Assembly (NCBI RefSeq): GCF_963678635.1
Contig: NC_087062.1
Span: forward strand, 28,792,833 to 28,856,832
Direction: 5' to 3'
Length of the DNA stretch: 64,000 nucleotides
Source: Symsagittifera roscoffensis
Lineage: Eukaryota; Xenacoelomorpha; Acoela; Convolutidae
Each line of letters opens with the position of its first letter. Within the stretch, counting starts at the first letter, position 1. Of this stretch, positions 22,741-33,800 are shown piece after piece. The translations under genes were made by a program, and so were the position numbers. The notes under the pieces are model-generated. The model had not been told where the DNA came from, did no database searches, and worked only from the letters and a program-made list of their open reading frames with translations.

Positions 22741-23892
22741 TCAATATTTTTTTTGACAAAACTCTAGTATCAAAAAAAATCAAAATTGCGGATCAAATAC
22801 CAACCAAAGTTTCCCCACCTACCAATCCGTCCCAAAACTCCTAAACAAACCTACTCACGTCAATTAAACCAGCCTTAAACATTTAATCGAAGTTCATACG
22901 TAGAAAACGCAAATACATTTGAAGAAAAACAAGCAACTTTATCAGAACCATTGGCATCCGCACCTCAGAGCAAAGCGCAATCCGAAGTAACATATAATCT
23001 TTACCCATCTTCACAATAAAAATTAAGTCGAACGAGACAGCAAAATCAAAATCAAAACACAAATACCAAAACCCAAATAACTAATCCACGACGAAACAGG
23101 ACCCTAACAACATCACGAATTCAATTCAACGAACCCTCATAACCAACATCGACTCCTCTTGATCTATCAGGCAACACACTATGAAGCACCCCTCCACCTA
23201 TAAGTTTCAATTCATAACAAAAAACACCAAATATTCTATTCGACTACGTTTGTTCAACACCTACTTCTGAACGAATTAGAGAAAACCCAACCAATCCCCC
23301 ATCATCTTTAGGAACTTCTCCAATTTCAGGAACTTCTTCAATTTCAGGAACTTCTACAATTTCAGGAACTTCTTTAAAAATGGAAAACTATCAACTACTA
23401 TCTGAAGATCAATATTTCAGAAAACTTGCTGAAACAGCCGGTTTCTCCGATATCTACAAACGAGACTACAGTGAATACTTTACACAAATTGAAGATTATG
23501 TTTACCTCAGCGGAGAAAAATACCGTCCACAAGACATCTCACTAATTATTTTTTTAAACTTTGCATATCAAAAATAAGCTCCTAGTATTTATAGGAAGGC
23601 CCAATTACATACTAAAAAGATTGTCTATCTTATAAACATGTATAACTTCATTGGATTTCTGTTTCGTTTCTTAAAAGATTATACAAGAAAAGCGCAATCC
23701 ACTCAAAAATTATTGACAAGCAAGCGTACCAAGATAATTATTCGAAGCTTTTTTGGAATTTTTTCCACATCGATTATTACAACTCAGACGCACAAATCAG
23801 CGAATATAATAAAACAAACTATCGGCAAAACCAAACAGGTACGATACTCCAAAAAACACTACAAAAATCACAGCTCTTTCACGTCTACATAA
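22741..23892 (+). pseudogene. Decayed ORF, unrecognised, with 6-aa tandem repeat
   Basis: One frame stays protein-like across more than 1.1 kb but is interrupted by about seven stops, including 22876, 23215 and 23575. It contains a Gln/Asn-rich basic segment (RTRQQNQNQN) near 23030-23060 and four copies of an 18-bp repeat encoding GTS-ISx at 23311-23382. It then has a well-preserved stretch starting MENYQLLSEDQYF (23380) and ending at YRPQDIS, and after the 23575 stop a basic and hydrophobic region containing FFGIFSTS. The YRPQDIS and FFG segments recur in the 51.9-, 54.4- and 56.6-kb repeats. It may be the third ORF of the adjacent decayed retroelement. I do not recognise the family. Confidence 0.5.
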
Positions 23893-24086
23893 TTTATTAA
23901 GTACGACCCAATTAGAAACATTGCCACAGTACTTTAGGACTACAATCTCATTAGCATCACGCATCCAACAAAATAATGAAATGCTACGAAGCTCTATTTC
24001 ACACAGCATATCAGCCACAGAACACGGATGAAACATATGAGCAATTAATAAAAACAAATACACAAAATAAACTTTCGTTCTAATAG

Positions 24087-25013
24087 CAACCATCTTTTCA
24101 GCCCACAATCAGCCGTCGGTTTGCATCACTCAATAGTTTTCTCTCTTATCCCTCCAACCTCCACCGACAACACTCTGTCATATCAATCTCCGACCCCACC
24201 TCTTTTCTTTTACCATTGTTTAGCCCTAGATTTTCTACTTTTTCATCTACCTCATCCCCGATGCTCTTCGATTATTCGTTACAAATTGTTTTTCATACTC
24301 AAAACACACTGAAAAACCCCGCCCTTGACATACCCGATGAGTTTTTAGACTCCGAACTCCTTTTTGACCATGCATTACAGAACAAAAAAGCATACGAATA
24401 ATACTTTACCAACTTTGATCGCTTCCAACTAACCTATGACTTCCTCACTCCAAATGAGCGTGACATCAACTGCCTGCAAGAATTAATACTAAACAGCAAG
24501 CTTACTCACACCCACCCAAATTACCGCTTCATCCAGCGTCAATTTCTAAATAGCTCCTCATCTCGAAATCCTCATCATCCCCGCATGTTTATTGAATCCA
24601 AATATACCTCGCCCTGCTTACTTAACCGCACATATTGTATTAAAACCGCTAACCTCCACGTCACCCTCCGAAATAAAAATCCAGTCGGCCTAAGGTATAT
24701 GTTTTCTACCCTCACGAACAACTTCCCCCTTGAAGACTCCTGCCCCATCATTATCCCGCATGAGTTTATCCAACCAGTTGATTTTCCCTTTTTGGAGAAA
24801 TTTCATATCACTAAGTTTAATCACAAGCTATATAACCTAATACAAATAATAAACCATGAATTTTCCGCCACTGCCGAAGAACATCATCCGCGCACACTAG
24901 AGCTTCTTTGGCCACTTTTACGTACTCAAGTTGTCATCCGAATGCTCGCAAAACGCATTCGCCCACAATTACAACTAACTTTCCCAATGAATTTTTTGGG
25001 AAACGGACACTAA
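24087..25013 (+). pseudogene. Unrecognised protein, one internal stop, member of a local repeat family
   Basis: Frame 3 is open from 24087, with the first ATG at 24261, to 25013 except for a TAA at 24399-24401. The translated sequence includes DFLTPNERDINCL near 24440 and NPHHPR near 24570, and after that a stretch whose frame differs from that preserved in the other copies. Copies near 52175, 54480 and 56840 preserve instead NPHHRYILLNPNIPRPAYL, so this copy probably carries compensating indels. There is no known domain. Its position between decayed pol and a glycoprotein-like remnant suggests an accessory or surface-protein gene of a retroelement, which is inference. Confidence 0.45.
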
Positions 25014-25530
25014 GTAAGTATGAGTTTAAATTTATCACTTGTTACTTTTCAAGGTTTACTACTTACCTTTTTTACATGTAATTTTCACAATTGCTTTTCA
25101 GATTTCACTATTAATTTCTCTGCATTTTTATTTGGACTTTATATTGTTTTCAGAGAAATATTAAATTTTAAAGCAAATTTTAAAAGAACAAAGTTCCTAC
25201 TGCTCATTGTTAACTTACGAATAGTAGTTAAATTTATACGCAGTCAGGAATTAAAACAAATATGTCGTAATGTTCCTTTACAAGGTATTGATTTTTTAAT
25301 GATTAGTAAAATAATATGATATGAACTAACCTTTTTTTGAGTGGTATAGTTTCGCGAATCCGTCAAAAACGGTCCACCAAATGGCAAATATAACACACAA
25401 AAAAACTAGGATAACGAAAAATACTGATTTTTGATTGGAAAATCCATCTTGAAAAAGTTCAAATTACACGCTATTTAAGAGTTAACTCAACACAAGGCTA
25501 TATCAAGAAATCCACTTACCTTGTAAGGTT
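25014..25530. other. Repeat-unit DNA, no intact gene
   Basis: Conserved with 55076-55560 but without a credible frame. It is AT-rich. Confidence 0.4.
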
Positions 25531-26263
25531 GATCAAGGATTTTGCGACACCACCACTTGCACCCAGATAACCCTTGTTTGGTTCCCTTTGGAAGACACAT
25601 GTACCACTTTTCAAGACGCTAAAAATCTTGCAAGAACGATAGTTTCACAAAAAATGTTTTTTTGAAGCTATATCATTTGAACAAATATACCCTATTTGAC
25701 GGAGATATGACGGAACCCCTATAAAAACATAGAAGGAAAACAAAGTATATTACCACGTTTTCAAAATATACCCTGAAACATATTTAGCATGCAAATACTG
25801 GAAACTACTTTTTCGAATTTAATATTCAGACAAAGAGTCGAGGATGAAAAAAAAATTGATTATAAAACCGGAAAACTCTAAATTTCCATATCTCATCCAA
25901 ATCAAAAGAAAGAGGATGAAAAATCCTGTATACCAGTGCACATTACATAAAAGCAATGTAAACATTGGTGGAAAGCTCCTACCAGAAAATCGTGACAGTA
26001 CGCAATTACACGAATTATCACTAGTGAATAGTAAATTTTTAGGGGCAATCCCTTATGACATTCGTCTCGATATGAAACTCGATTATACTATCAGTAGAAG
26101 TTTTCAAGAAATGTCACTTGAAACATTACATCATTTATATGAGCAAGAAAGAACACAAGCAAAACAATCTTCAGCAATAGCCGTGTTTAAAATACTCTAT
26201 GCAGGCTATTTACTATCAGCCAACCACTCGAATAAAATTGATTACAGAGGACAGTGCTTTTAG
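25530..26263 (+). pseudogene. Glycoprotein (env-like) remnant, copy 1
   Basis: A short Cys-rich segment at about 25530-25660 (CDTTTC motif) is followed, after frame breaks, by an open frame from 25844 to 26263. The second part has regularly spaced conserved-looking residues, including an ERTQ block near 26150 and a following AGYLL-type stretch, that remind me of glycoproteins captured by some invertebrate LTR retrotransposons from chuvirus-like viruses. This is pattern memory only. There is no signal peptide or transmembrane segment in the surviving sequence, and it ends where the giant element inserted nearby. It is non-functional as it stands, with stops at several points between 25660 and 25844. 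Confidence 0.35.
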
Positions 26264-26720
26264 TCTAAACGAAGATAAAAAGTGCTAACAAACGAAAACA
26301 AATTTTTACAGAAAAAAAGATCATTTTGTTGATAAATTATCACGACGAAAGTATTTTTGGATATCGATGTCCCATGTGGATCAAAATACAGCCACAATTG
26401 TGACATTGGACCAGAATGCACCAAAATGCAAACGCAGCAATTTCGAGTTTTTAGCAGCGAACCTTCCGAATTGGCGATTTTGAAGGAATAGGAGCGTTAT
26501 TCGAACGATTGGACAAATCGGGAAGGCCGAAGGATTTGGAAATTCCTAAATTTTAAAAATTCGAATTGATGACGTAACAATTCTAAGAAACGTCAAAAAC
26601 GGCCATTTTAGAGAAAAAACCGAAACGACACACAACAACATTAGTTGCGATAGCGATAACAACGAAAATTGTGTTGTAAAAACAACATTAGATTGCAGAA
26701 GTAGCAGAGACCGTTCCGAG

Positions 26721-26752
26721 TTGCAACTATTGTGTCGCTACAATAGTTGCAA
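26721..26752. promoter_or_regulatory. Perfect stem-loop in LTR
   Basis: TTGCAACTATTGT and its exact complement surround GTCGCT. The same structure is retained without change at 51072-51103 in the 3' LTR. It could be an RNA element or a dimeric protein site, about 115 bp upstream of the TATA box. Confidence 0.55.
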
Positions 26753-26867
26753 GGCCGTTGCGAACAACGGTGAAGGGTGGAAGACAGCCTTCCGGAAGAA
26801 AGATAAGAGTCTTATTTCCCCGGATTCAAGAATCCGGAGGGGTCTCGGGACTGGAACTTTTATCAAC

Positions 26868-26876
26868 TTATATAAA
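26868..26876 (+). promoter_or_regulatory. TATA box of the 5' LTR
   Basis: TTATATAAA, conserved in the 3' LTR at 51204-51212. It is the likely start region for genomic RNA. Confidence 0.5.
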
Positions 26877-27792
26877 TTTTCAGCTTCCCTATTATGTCCT
26901 GAATTGAATTTAATTAACATCTGAATTTATTCTGCTAAGATGAGAAGCTAGGAGTTGGGGGAAAGGGTTGATCCATCTTTGATGGAGACGATGATTTTTA
27001 TCTACTGAACAAAAGCAATAATAATTTAATAAATAGTAATAGCCCTGATTTTAGGAGTGACCTCGTGGTCTGGGGACACTGAGACCCAGCCATGAGCTCA
27101 CTATTTCTGCATGTAATCTAGTTAATTTGAGTGTTTTGACCGAAGCCGAAAGCAGTAATGTTTTTTGTCGACCCGATGTTAGAAAGACTACCGAAAGTAC
27201 TGGCTTTGTAGAGACGGTGAAAAGCATGTAGAGCTCTGTTTAGACGTTGGCCAGTCGTCTTAGAAACTAGCTTTATTTTCCGTCGATATGTATCTTCCGG
27301 GCGAATGTTACATAGATGTTTTTATGGCGCTCCTGGGTGTTATTCTTTTTTAACATCATGACCGGCAGAACCGTTAACGAGCACTCCGCGCCGAGCGGAT
27401 GCCCACATTAACGCCCTTAGAAGGCCTAAACCGCCGGGGCGGAAGGGTAGTTCGGAACGCGGAAGCCTTCCGGATTACCGTGAATAGCTTCTTAACCTAG
27501 TTGAGACCGAAAATTCACGAATCAGGAAGGGTGGGGGGATCGGCCATCCCCTCGTTCCCTGAGAGGTTTGTGACCAAAAACACTTAAAGATATATGTAAA
27601 ACCAAACAAAAAGTAGTATAGTACCCAAGAAAAACAAAAAACATGAAAAAAACCGAAAAACCAAAAACAGTAAAAAGTAAAAAAATCAGTAGAAATCATC
27701 CCCCCAGACAAGATGTGATCCGACACTCCCGTTTGTTGTTGATAGATATATTGTTGTTACAGGCATTTATATCACTCAGGATTGTTACGATC

Positions 27793-27940
27793 AATTTTGT
27801 AGCCCGTTTGTGAGGCTTGTACTGTAGGGTTATTTGAGCATTTAAGCACGTTAATGATAAATTGCGCTCAATCCGGAAGGGTCAGCTGATTTGCGCTCAA
27901 TCCGGAGGGGTCTTGGGAGAAGACTGATTCGGCAAGCAGT
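27793..27940 (+). repeat. Leader segment duplicated in inverse orientation at 51655-51802
   Basis: 148 bp whose reverse complement, with about three mismatches, lies directly beyond the 3' LTR. It includes two CCGGARGGGTC decamers. Confidence 0.85.
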
Positions 27941-29365
27941 ACAAGGAGCAACAAGAAGGGGCTCAACGACAACAACAATCGACTGTTTGGTATCGTTAAC
28001 AAGTTTTGTATCCCTTTTGGTACAAATTTAAGATAGTAATCTGTGGGGGGCTCGACAGTGCTGCACTGTAGTGACCCTTCACCGAACTGCGAATATCCGA
28101 GTTAAGCACCTTAATTCGGATATTAAACAATCCCGGAGGGGTATAGTATTACTAATATTTTTACTTATATAGCCTATATTAATACTCCTATATCCTTTTT
28201 CAGTGAAAAACACAGAAAGCAGACCGGTTTTTAGGGTCAAAATAGCGAAATTTTGACCCCCCACAAATCGCGATTTTTGAGATATCAATATTTTTTGAAA
28301 CGGAAAAAAGCGCTAAAGTATTGTATTACATCGTAACTGCACTACTATAATAGATAGAACCGGTTAAGTTTAGTTCGAAAGTGGTTGGAACTATCTCTTA
28401 ACCAAAAACCGAATTTTCGTGATTTTTGAGAAAACGGAACACTATAAATTCAGAAAACTTTTTGAAATTTTTGAGTTAGTACAGTAAAAATAGTTGTTCG
28501 GACAACGTCCACTAGTGAATCTACAAGCTTTAAAACCAGCTTCCCGAAAGCCTTCCGGGTTGCAGAGAAATCGAACTTAACGTGTTTGATTTGGTGGATT
28601 CATCAATCCGGAGGGGTACAGGTAGCATAGTTTTTCGCAAATTTTTTCAACTAAAGCGTTTTAGATCGGGTCTTTTGCATTGAACTAGAAGAGTATAGGC
28701 CTTTTGAGCTCGGATCATTAATTTTTAGGTCGAAAAGAACAGAATTGCGGAAAAAGTTAGGCAGAACCTATAAGACAGAAATTTTTTTGACTTTAGAAAA
28801 AAGACGTTTTGGTTAATAACTTTGGAATTACTGGACAAATCCAGTTAATCTTGGTACCAATTGATCAGAAATTAGCTCAGCTTACTGATAGGGACAAAAG
28901 TTTTTCGAAAAAGTAAGCGTGAAAAGTTTTTGAGATTATTTTTTAGCAAATTCACCAATTTGGGAGGGTAGACCCTTCACGTTTTAGAAATTTTTTTTAG
29001 GAAAGCCCTTACACCCCTACCAAAAGGTAATAGCGGTTGAATAAAGTAACTTTAGGCTGTTTTAGACGAAAAGGGAAGGCTAAAGGCACAGGAAAACCTT
29101 AATCGAGCCGAAGTTAGGCTAGCGATAAGACCCTTCACCGTTAGCGTGAATTTTCAAATAAGAGGCTTAACTTCAATCCGGAAGGGTCTAGGAAAGCATT
29201 ACATACCCTTCCTAGTTAACTTAAAAAGCAAAATAGCATCGGAGAACGTATCCGGAAGGGTATAGCTTGAAAGAAGCAAATCTCCGAAAAGCTACTTTTA
29301 AAAAACCAGAGGACTCCCAATCCGGAGGGGTCAAAAAATTTTTCTAATTCCGGAGGGGTCCGAAT

Positions 29366-29655
29366 CCGGAGGGGTCTTATATTTGCTAACTCAGAGGGGT
29401 CCCAAGCCGGAGGGGTCTTATATTTGCTAACTCAGAGGGGTCCCAATCCGGAGGGGTCTTATCTTTGCTAACTCAGAGGGGTCCCAATCCGGAGGGGTCT
29501 TATATTTGCTGACTCAGATAGTCCCAATCCGGAGGGGTCTTACATTTGCTAACTCAGAGGGGTTCCAATCCGGAGGGGTCTAAATTTTGCCAATCCCGAG
29601 GGGTCTCAATTTTGCCAGTCCGGAAGGGTTCTATTTTTGCCAATCCGGGGGGGGG
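29366..29655 (+). repeat. 41-bp tandem repeats ending the leader array
   Basis: CCGGAGGGGTCTTATATTTG followed by CTAACTCAGAGGGGTCCCAAT repeats with starts at 29366, 29407, 29448, 29489, 29529 and 29570, then degenerates into shorter units with TTTTGCCAATCC and finishes in a 13-G run near 29648. Each unit holds two GAGGGGTC blocks. Confidence 0.9.
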
Positions 29656-30513
29656 GGGGTATTCTTTTATTAAAGGACTTAGGTAAACAGAAGAAAGACT
29701 ACAGTGAGAGGTATTAGGTTATTAGCAGACGGGCTAGGAATCAGTGACTGCACTGGTAACTTGCCTTTCAATAAAAACCAGACCAAAACAAAACAGGTCC
29801 GAACTCGGATATTCGCTACACTAAGTCTGAACTAAAAAGAGCGTAATTAATTGGTGTGGATTGAAACCCAATACGTTTTTGTGAAAAGTGACTGCCCTGA
29901 GGATTTTGAAAAGTATCTGCCCAGTCCGAAGGCAGATAGGTAACACAGTACTCGGTGAATGCAATAGACGCCCACTTGAGAAAATTACTGCCTCCAAATT
30001 TTTATCTGTTTGATGCAGCACCAAGCAGGGAAAGCTTTTTCTTTCAAATATAAGTTCGACTATTGTACTGCGACCGACTAAAAGTACAATACACATACGT
30101 TTTTTTATAGAAGTATTCATATTCTGTCATTATATATTTTTTTGTTTTTGATTTTAAATCACATAAATTGTGCTTGATTAGGTAGTGAGTACACTATCTT
30201 TTAAATTGACTGATAACATCATATTGTGTTAGTTCTCAAATCTTACGACCGATAATCGGTTAGTGTGAAAAAATTATATACAAACTGTACTCTGATAACA
30301 TACAGGGATTCGTGGTCACTATTTAATAGAATCTTGTGAAGTTTTTTGTGTTGTGTCATTATTATTGATAGTCAAACTATAAAGTCACTAGCAATCGAAA
30401 TGAGTGTATAGGCATAAAAGAAGTGACAAATTTAGAATGAGTCTAGACAAGTCAACGATACCTAAACGAGGTAATAGCTCTAGGAAATTATACCTAAAAA
30501 GTAAAGAAAAACA

Positions 30514-30879
30514 ATGACCGACCCTTTTGTGCATCGGATCAAACGAGCCCGGACCGACAAAGGTGAGACGGTTTCAGGCAGAATGGTTGAAACGAGGAGT
30601 CAGAAGACCTCAGAAGAGAGAAAAAAAATGTTAGAAGTGGAGGTCAATACGGACCAGGCCATGAATGACAACCAGGAAGTACATGGACTGGAAGGGAGAG
30701 GCAGAAGGCTGGCGAGTGAATCTACTCCGGTAGAACAAGGCCATGATTTTGCCACTTCCACCGGGACATTGGATCGAGAGGAGATGTCGGAACTGTCCGA
30801 CATTTCAACTGAAAGAGTGGCAACTAGAAGATCTCCAACAGACAACACCATGATGGCTGGCGGGACTGAGAAACAATGA
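30514..30879 (+). CDS. Small basic/acidic ORF overlapping gag
   Basis: 121 codons from an ATG at 30514. The N-terminus is basic (HRIKRARTDKGE) and the rest is Ser/Thr/Glu-rich without a known domain. Its TGA overlaps the next ATG (ATGA at 30876-30879), so either the next ORF is translated by reinitiation or frameshifting, or a single-base indel has split one longer Gag N-terminus. The codon usage and GC content resemble the next ORF, supporting the latter. Confidence 0.55.
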   Translation: MTDPFVHRIKRARTDKGETVSGRMVETRSQKTSEERKKMLEVEVNTDQAMNDNQEVHGLEGRGRRLASESTPVEQGHDFATSTGTLDREEMSELSDISTERVATRRSPTDNTMMAGGTEKQ

Positions 30880-33800
30880 GGAATACCTTAGGAAACATCT
30901 TTCCATTCACCATGGGAGTGGGCACAGGAAATGAAGGTGAATCCCAGGAGGAGGAGGAGGAGGAGGACGAAGAAGAGCAAGTGGACTTTGGGTCTCAAGT
31001 CAGCCTCAATAGTTCGACCCAGGAGAATGAGGCATACGTCGAAAGAGAGATTGGAACCATGGACAAATTTGGTGTGGTGAGAACGATAAGCAAAGAGGTA
31101 AACACACCGGGCCAGTCGAGAGGCTTCGCGATTATGACAAATTCAGAGCCGCAAACTGGGGAGAGTAGAAACAAAGGGCTAGGCAACGCATTGGCGGATC
31201 CTGAAGTGGATAATGAAAAGACGTCGAGGCAGAGAGTCAAGGCCCGAATCTCGACCAGCACGAAGCTACCTGGGACCGACAGGGTTACACCGCCACTAGT
31301 GACGCCACTCGTGGATAACGGGGAAGCACTAGAAGAAGCCTTGAACAACATAGTGGGCAGTATAGGAGAACAAAATGAACAGATGTCCATAAGAATGAGT
31401 GAACTAGAAAAAGCAGTTCACATTGAAAGAGAAAGTCTGCGGGAAGAAATAAACCGCAATAGACAAGAAGTTGGTAGGAGCGAAAAACGCTTGAAAGAAA
31501 GAACGGACGAGCACATAGCGAAGAACTTGTCGCGACTGACAAGAGAAGCGGAAGAGAGAGAGTTACGCTTAAGAGACGACATGGAGAAGTTAGGAACTCA
31601 GCTAGAACAGTCTCTTGGGACTCTTGACACAAAGATAGACGCGATGATGGAGAGGCGAACTCAGGCTATCATGGATAGGTTGGACGGGCTACTAGGCAGC
31701 AAGAGAGGACAAAAAGAAGGGGAACCGAACTCGGGAGGTCCCAGCAGGGAGCCGAAGGTGAACTTCAATGACCATCAAAGAAGGAGGACATATGGATCCA
31801 CTAGAGGTAGGGGCAGTTCATCAGGCTATGCCACAAGGGATAATAGAACATGGGGCCCGAACAGTAGAGCAAGTTCAACGGGGAACAGACAGACCTCTAA
31901 CGAACGACCAACGCAAGGCACACATGCGACTGGGAGAAGTGATTCCGGTAACAGGAGATATGCGAGCCCAGGGAGGAGTCATGTGGGCCAAGGGGGAAAC
32001 ATTCACGGCGATTCGGATTGCAGGTATGTACCGAAAACAGAGCCTTTGACAAGGTGTGAGGACACTCAGGCGGGACACTCAAGGGATGCTACGGCAATGG
32101 CCACAGCCTTTGAACCCCTAAACAGGTCTTTGGAGACATTCCTTACGAGGTTATCCAGAACCAATGAACGCAGTGAGAAGTCCAGAAGAGTCTTTAAGAA
32201 ACCAAGATGCTATAAGGACGAATCTGATGGCTGTATTGATACCTGGATAGAGGTAATGAAACTGCATTTCGAGGAACAGGACTTGTCGGAAAGACAAGAA
32301 TGCAGTGCGCTCACCAGAAATTTGGAAGGGACAGCCCTGAACTGTGTCATGGCCAAGAAGCAATATCAGCGTGACACAGCCGAAAAAATCTTCGAAATCT
32401 TGTTAAACCGTTTTGGATCAAGGATGCAGGGGCACCAGGCGATGATGCGCTTCGAGAAATGGAGGCAACGAGAGGATGAAACGATAGACAAGTTTCTAGA
32501 CGACTTAGAAATGCTGAGAAGACGCAGTCAACCGGATGAGTCAAACCGAAGGATGAACCTGGCAGTAGCCTCAAAATTCATCGATGGTGTGAAGAATGAT
32601 GAACTTCGGACAATGCTGGCAACGCATTACACACCACTATCAACCAATGCGCCAACACCAGAGGAGTTGAGGCTCAAGTCAAAAGAATATCTTTTATTGA
32701 AACCTCCTTCGAGATCTGGTTATTATAAGAACAATTATGGCAATTTTAACAATGGGCCAGCAAACCAAGGGAACAACTGGTACAAACCGAGGGATGATAT
32801 GGAAAAGAGACGCTCTTGTGCCAATTGCAGTTCAACAGACCATCATGTGTCGGCATGCCCAACTTACAAACAAGGCATGAAAGCAATAGGCTTCAGCCTC
32901 GAGGACGAAGATGCGTCAGAAATGGACCATGAGGATTTCATGAGAGGATTAATTGCAAAATTCGGCCCGAGGTGTTTCTTTTGCAACTTGGAAGGTCATT
33001 TTAAATCAGATTATCCGCAACTCTGGGATGCAGTGGCAGACATCAAGCATCCAAGGCGTGAAGAAGCTTTGTCAGGAGTGAAAGCCAGCAAGGCTCGCCT
33101 GTTGAGTGAAGCGGAGGCACGCAGAAAAGACAAACCTCAAGAGCTGGCGACGAAGAAAATGCAAGCGGTAACTAAAGAGACACGTGAACCGGAACCAGTG
33201 ACTGCGGCCGATGACTTCAAGATTGATTATAGGGCAGCCGCGCGGGATGCTCTAAATAGAGTGCAGCAGGAACTGGTGACGAAAGAGATCGAACAAAAAG
33301 TGAAACTCGAGCTGGAGAATGAGAAACTACAGGAGCAACTGAATACCTTCGAAGCAACGGAGGTCGATGAGACTAAAGCACCAAGTAGTTTGAGCATGAA
33401 ACTTAATGTGATCTCCGGTCAGAGATTCGGCATGCTGCCACAAGGAAGCAAGATACAGTCGATAATTTCAGTGGCTGGGCACCAGGTAATCAGAAATCTG
33501 AGTGAACCATCCGAGTTCACTTTGATGCATTTGGACACACGCACTGAGTCGAGAGCTGTGCGAGCACTACTAACAACGGGTGGCCCTCGCACAAAGAAAC
33601 TTGATGGACGCTACCTGGAGGTCTATGGGCCGTATCAAGTGATGCTGAACGTGGATGAGATCAGTATCTACACTAGGACTTATGTAACAACAGACAGTGA
33701 CCAGATAGGGCAGATCTATTTGGGTGAGGATGAACTCAAAGTCCGCAGGATAGGCCACGACGCCATGATGGAACAAGATGCAGTACACAATGGGTATGAA

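Larger units (their letters stand above)
26399..27312 (+). repeat. Giant Gypsy 5' LTR
   Basis: 914 bp, TG...CA. Inside are a perfect 13-bp stem-loop (26721-26752), a CCGGATTC/GAATCCGG palindrome followed by GAGGGG (26820-26841), a TATATAAA box (about 26869-26876) and AATAAA (27028-27033). The order TATA then AATAAA about 155 bp later fits U3-R-U5. Confidence 0.85.
27313..30513 (+). other. Long hairpin-rich leader of the giant element
   Basis: 3.2 kb without a credible ORF between the LTR and the first gene. CCGGAGGGGT or CCGGAAGGGT occurs many times (for example near 27870, 27901, 28131, 28605, 29176, 29251, 29321, 29349). The complements ACCCTTC or GACCCTTC lie upstream of several of them, so that successive long stem-loops can form: ATACCCTTCC near 29206 with GGAAGGGTAT near 29253; AGACCCTTC near 29128 with GAAGGGTCT near 29179; and AATATCCGAGTTAAG near 28091 with CTTAATTCGGATATT near 28109. 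There is no standard PBS; TGGCGCTCCTGGGTG at 27325 is the nearest candidate. Confidence 0.6.

Noticed and set aside
25020-25319. 99-codon ORF in repeat-unit DNA
   Set aside because: Hydrophobic AT-rich translation; the counterpart near 55.1 kb does not keep the frame.
26393-26398. Target-site duplication of the giant element
   Set aside because: The bases before 26399 (CACAAT) do not match those after 51647 (TGACGT) or after 51802.
27325-27342. PBS of the giant element (TGGCGCTCCTGGGTG)
   Set aside because: It lies 12 bases past the LTR end and I cannot match it to a tRNA; TGGGGGGCTCGACAG at 28044 is also TGG-initial but too far away unless the LTR is longer than seen.
29366-29655. CRISPR-like array
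   Set aside because: The 41-bp units are contiguous tandem repeats without unique spacers, in an animal retroelement leader.
29821-30120. 99-codon minus-strand ORF in the giant element leader
   Set aside because: No domain, antisense to the element and not echoed elsewhere in the window, so not supported as a gene.
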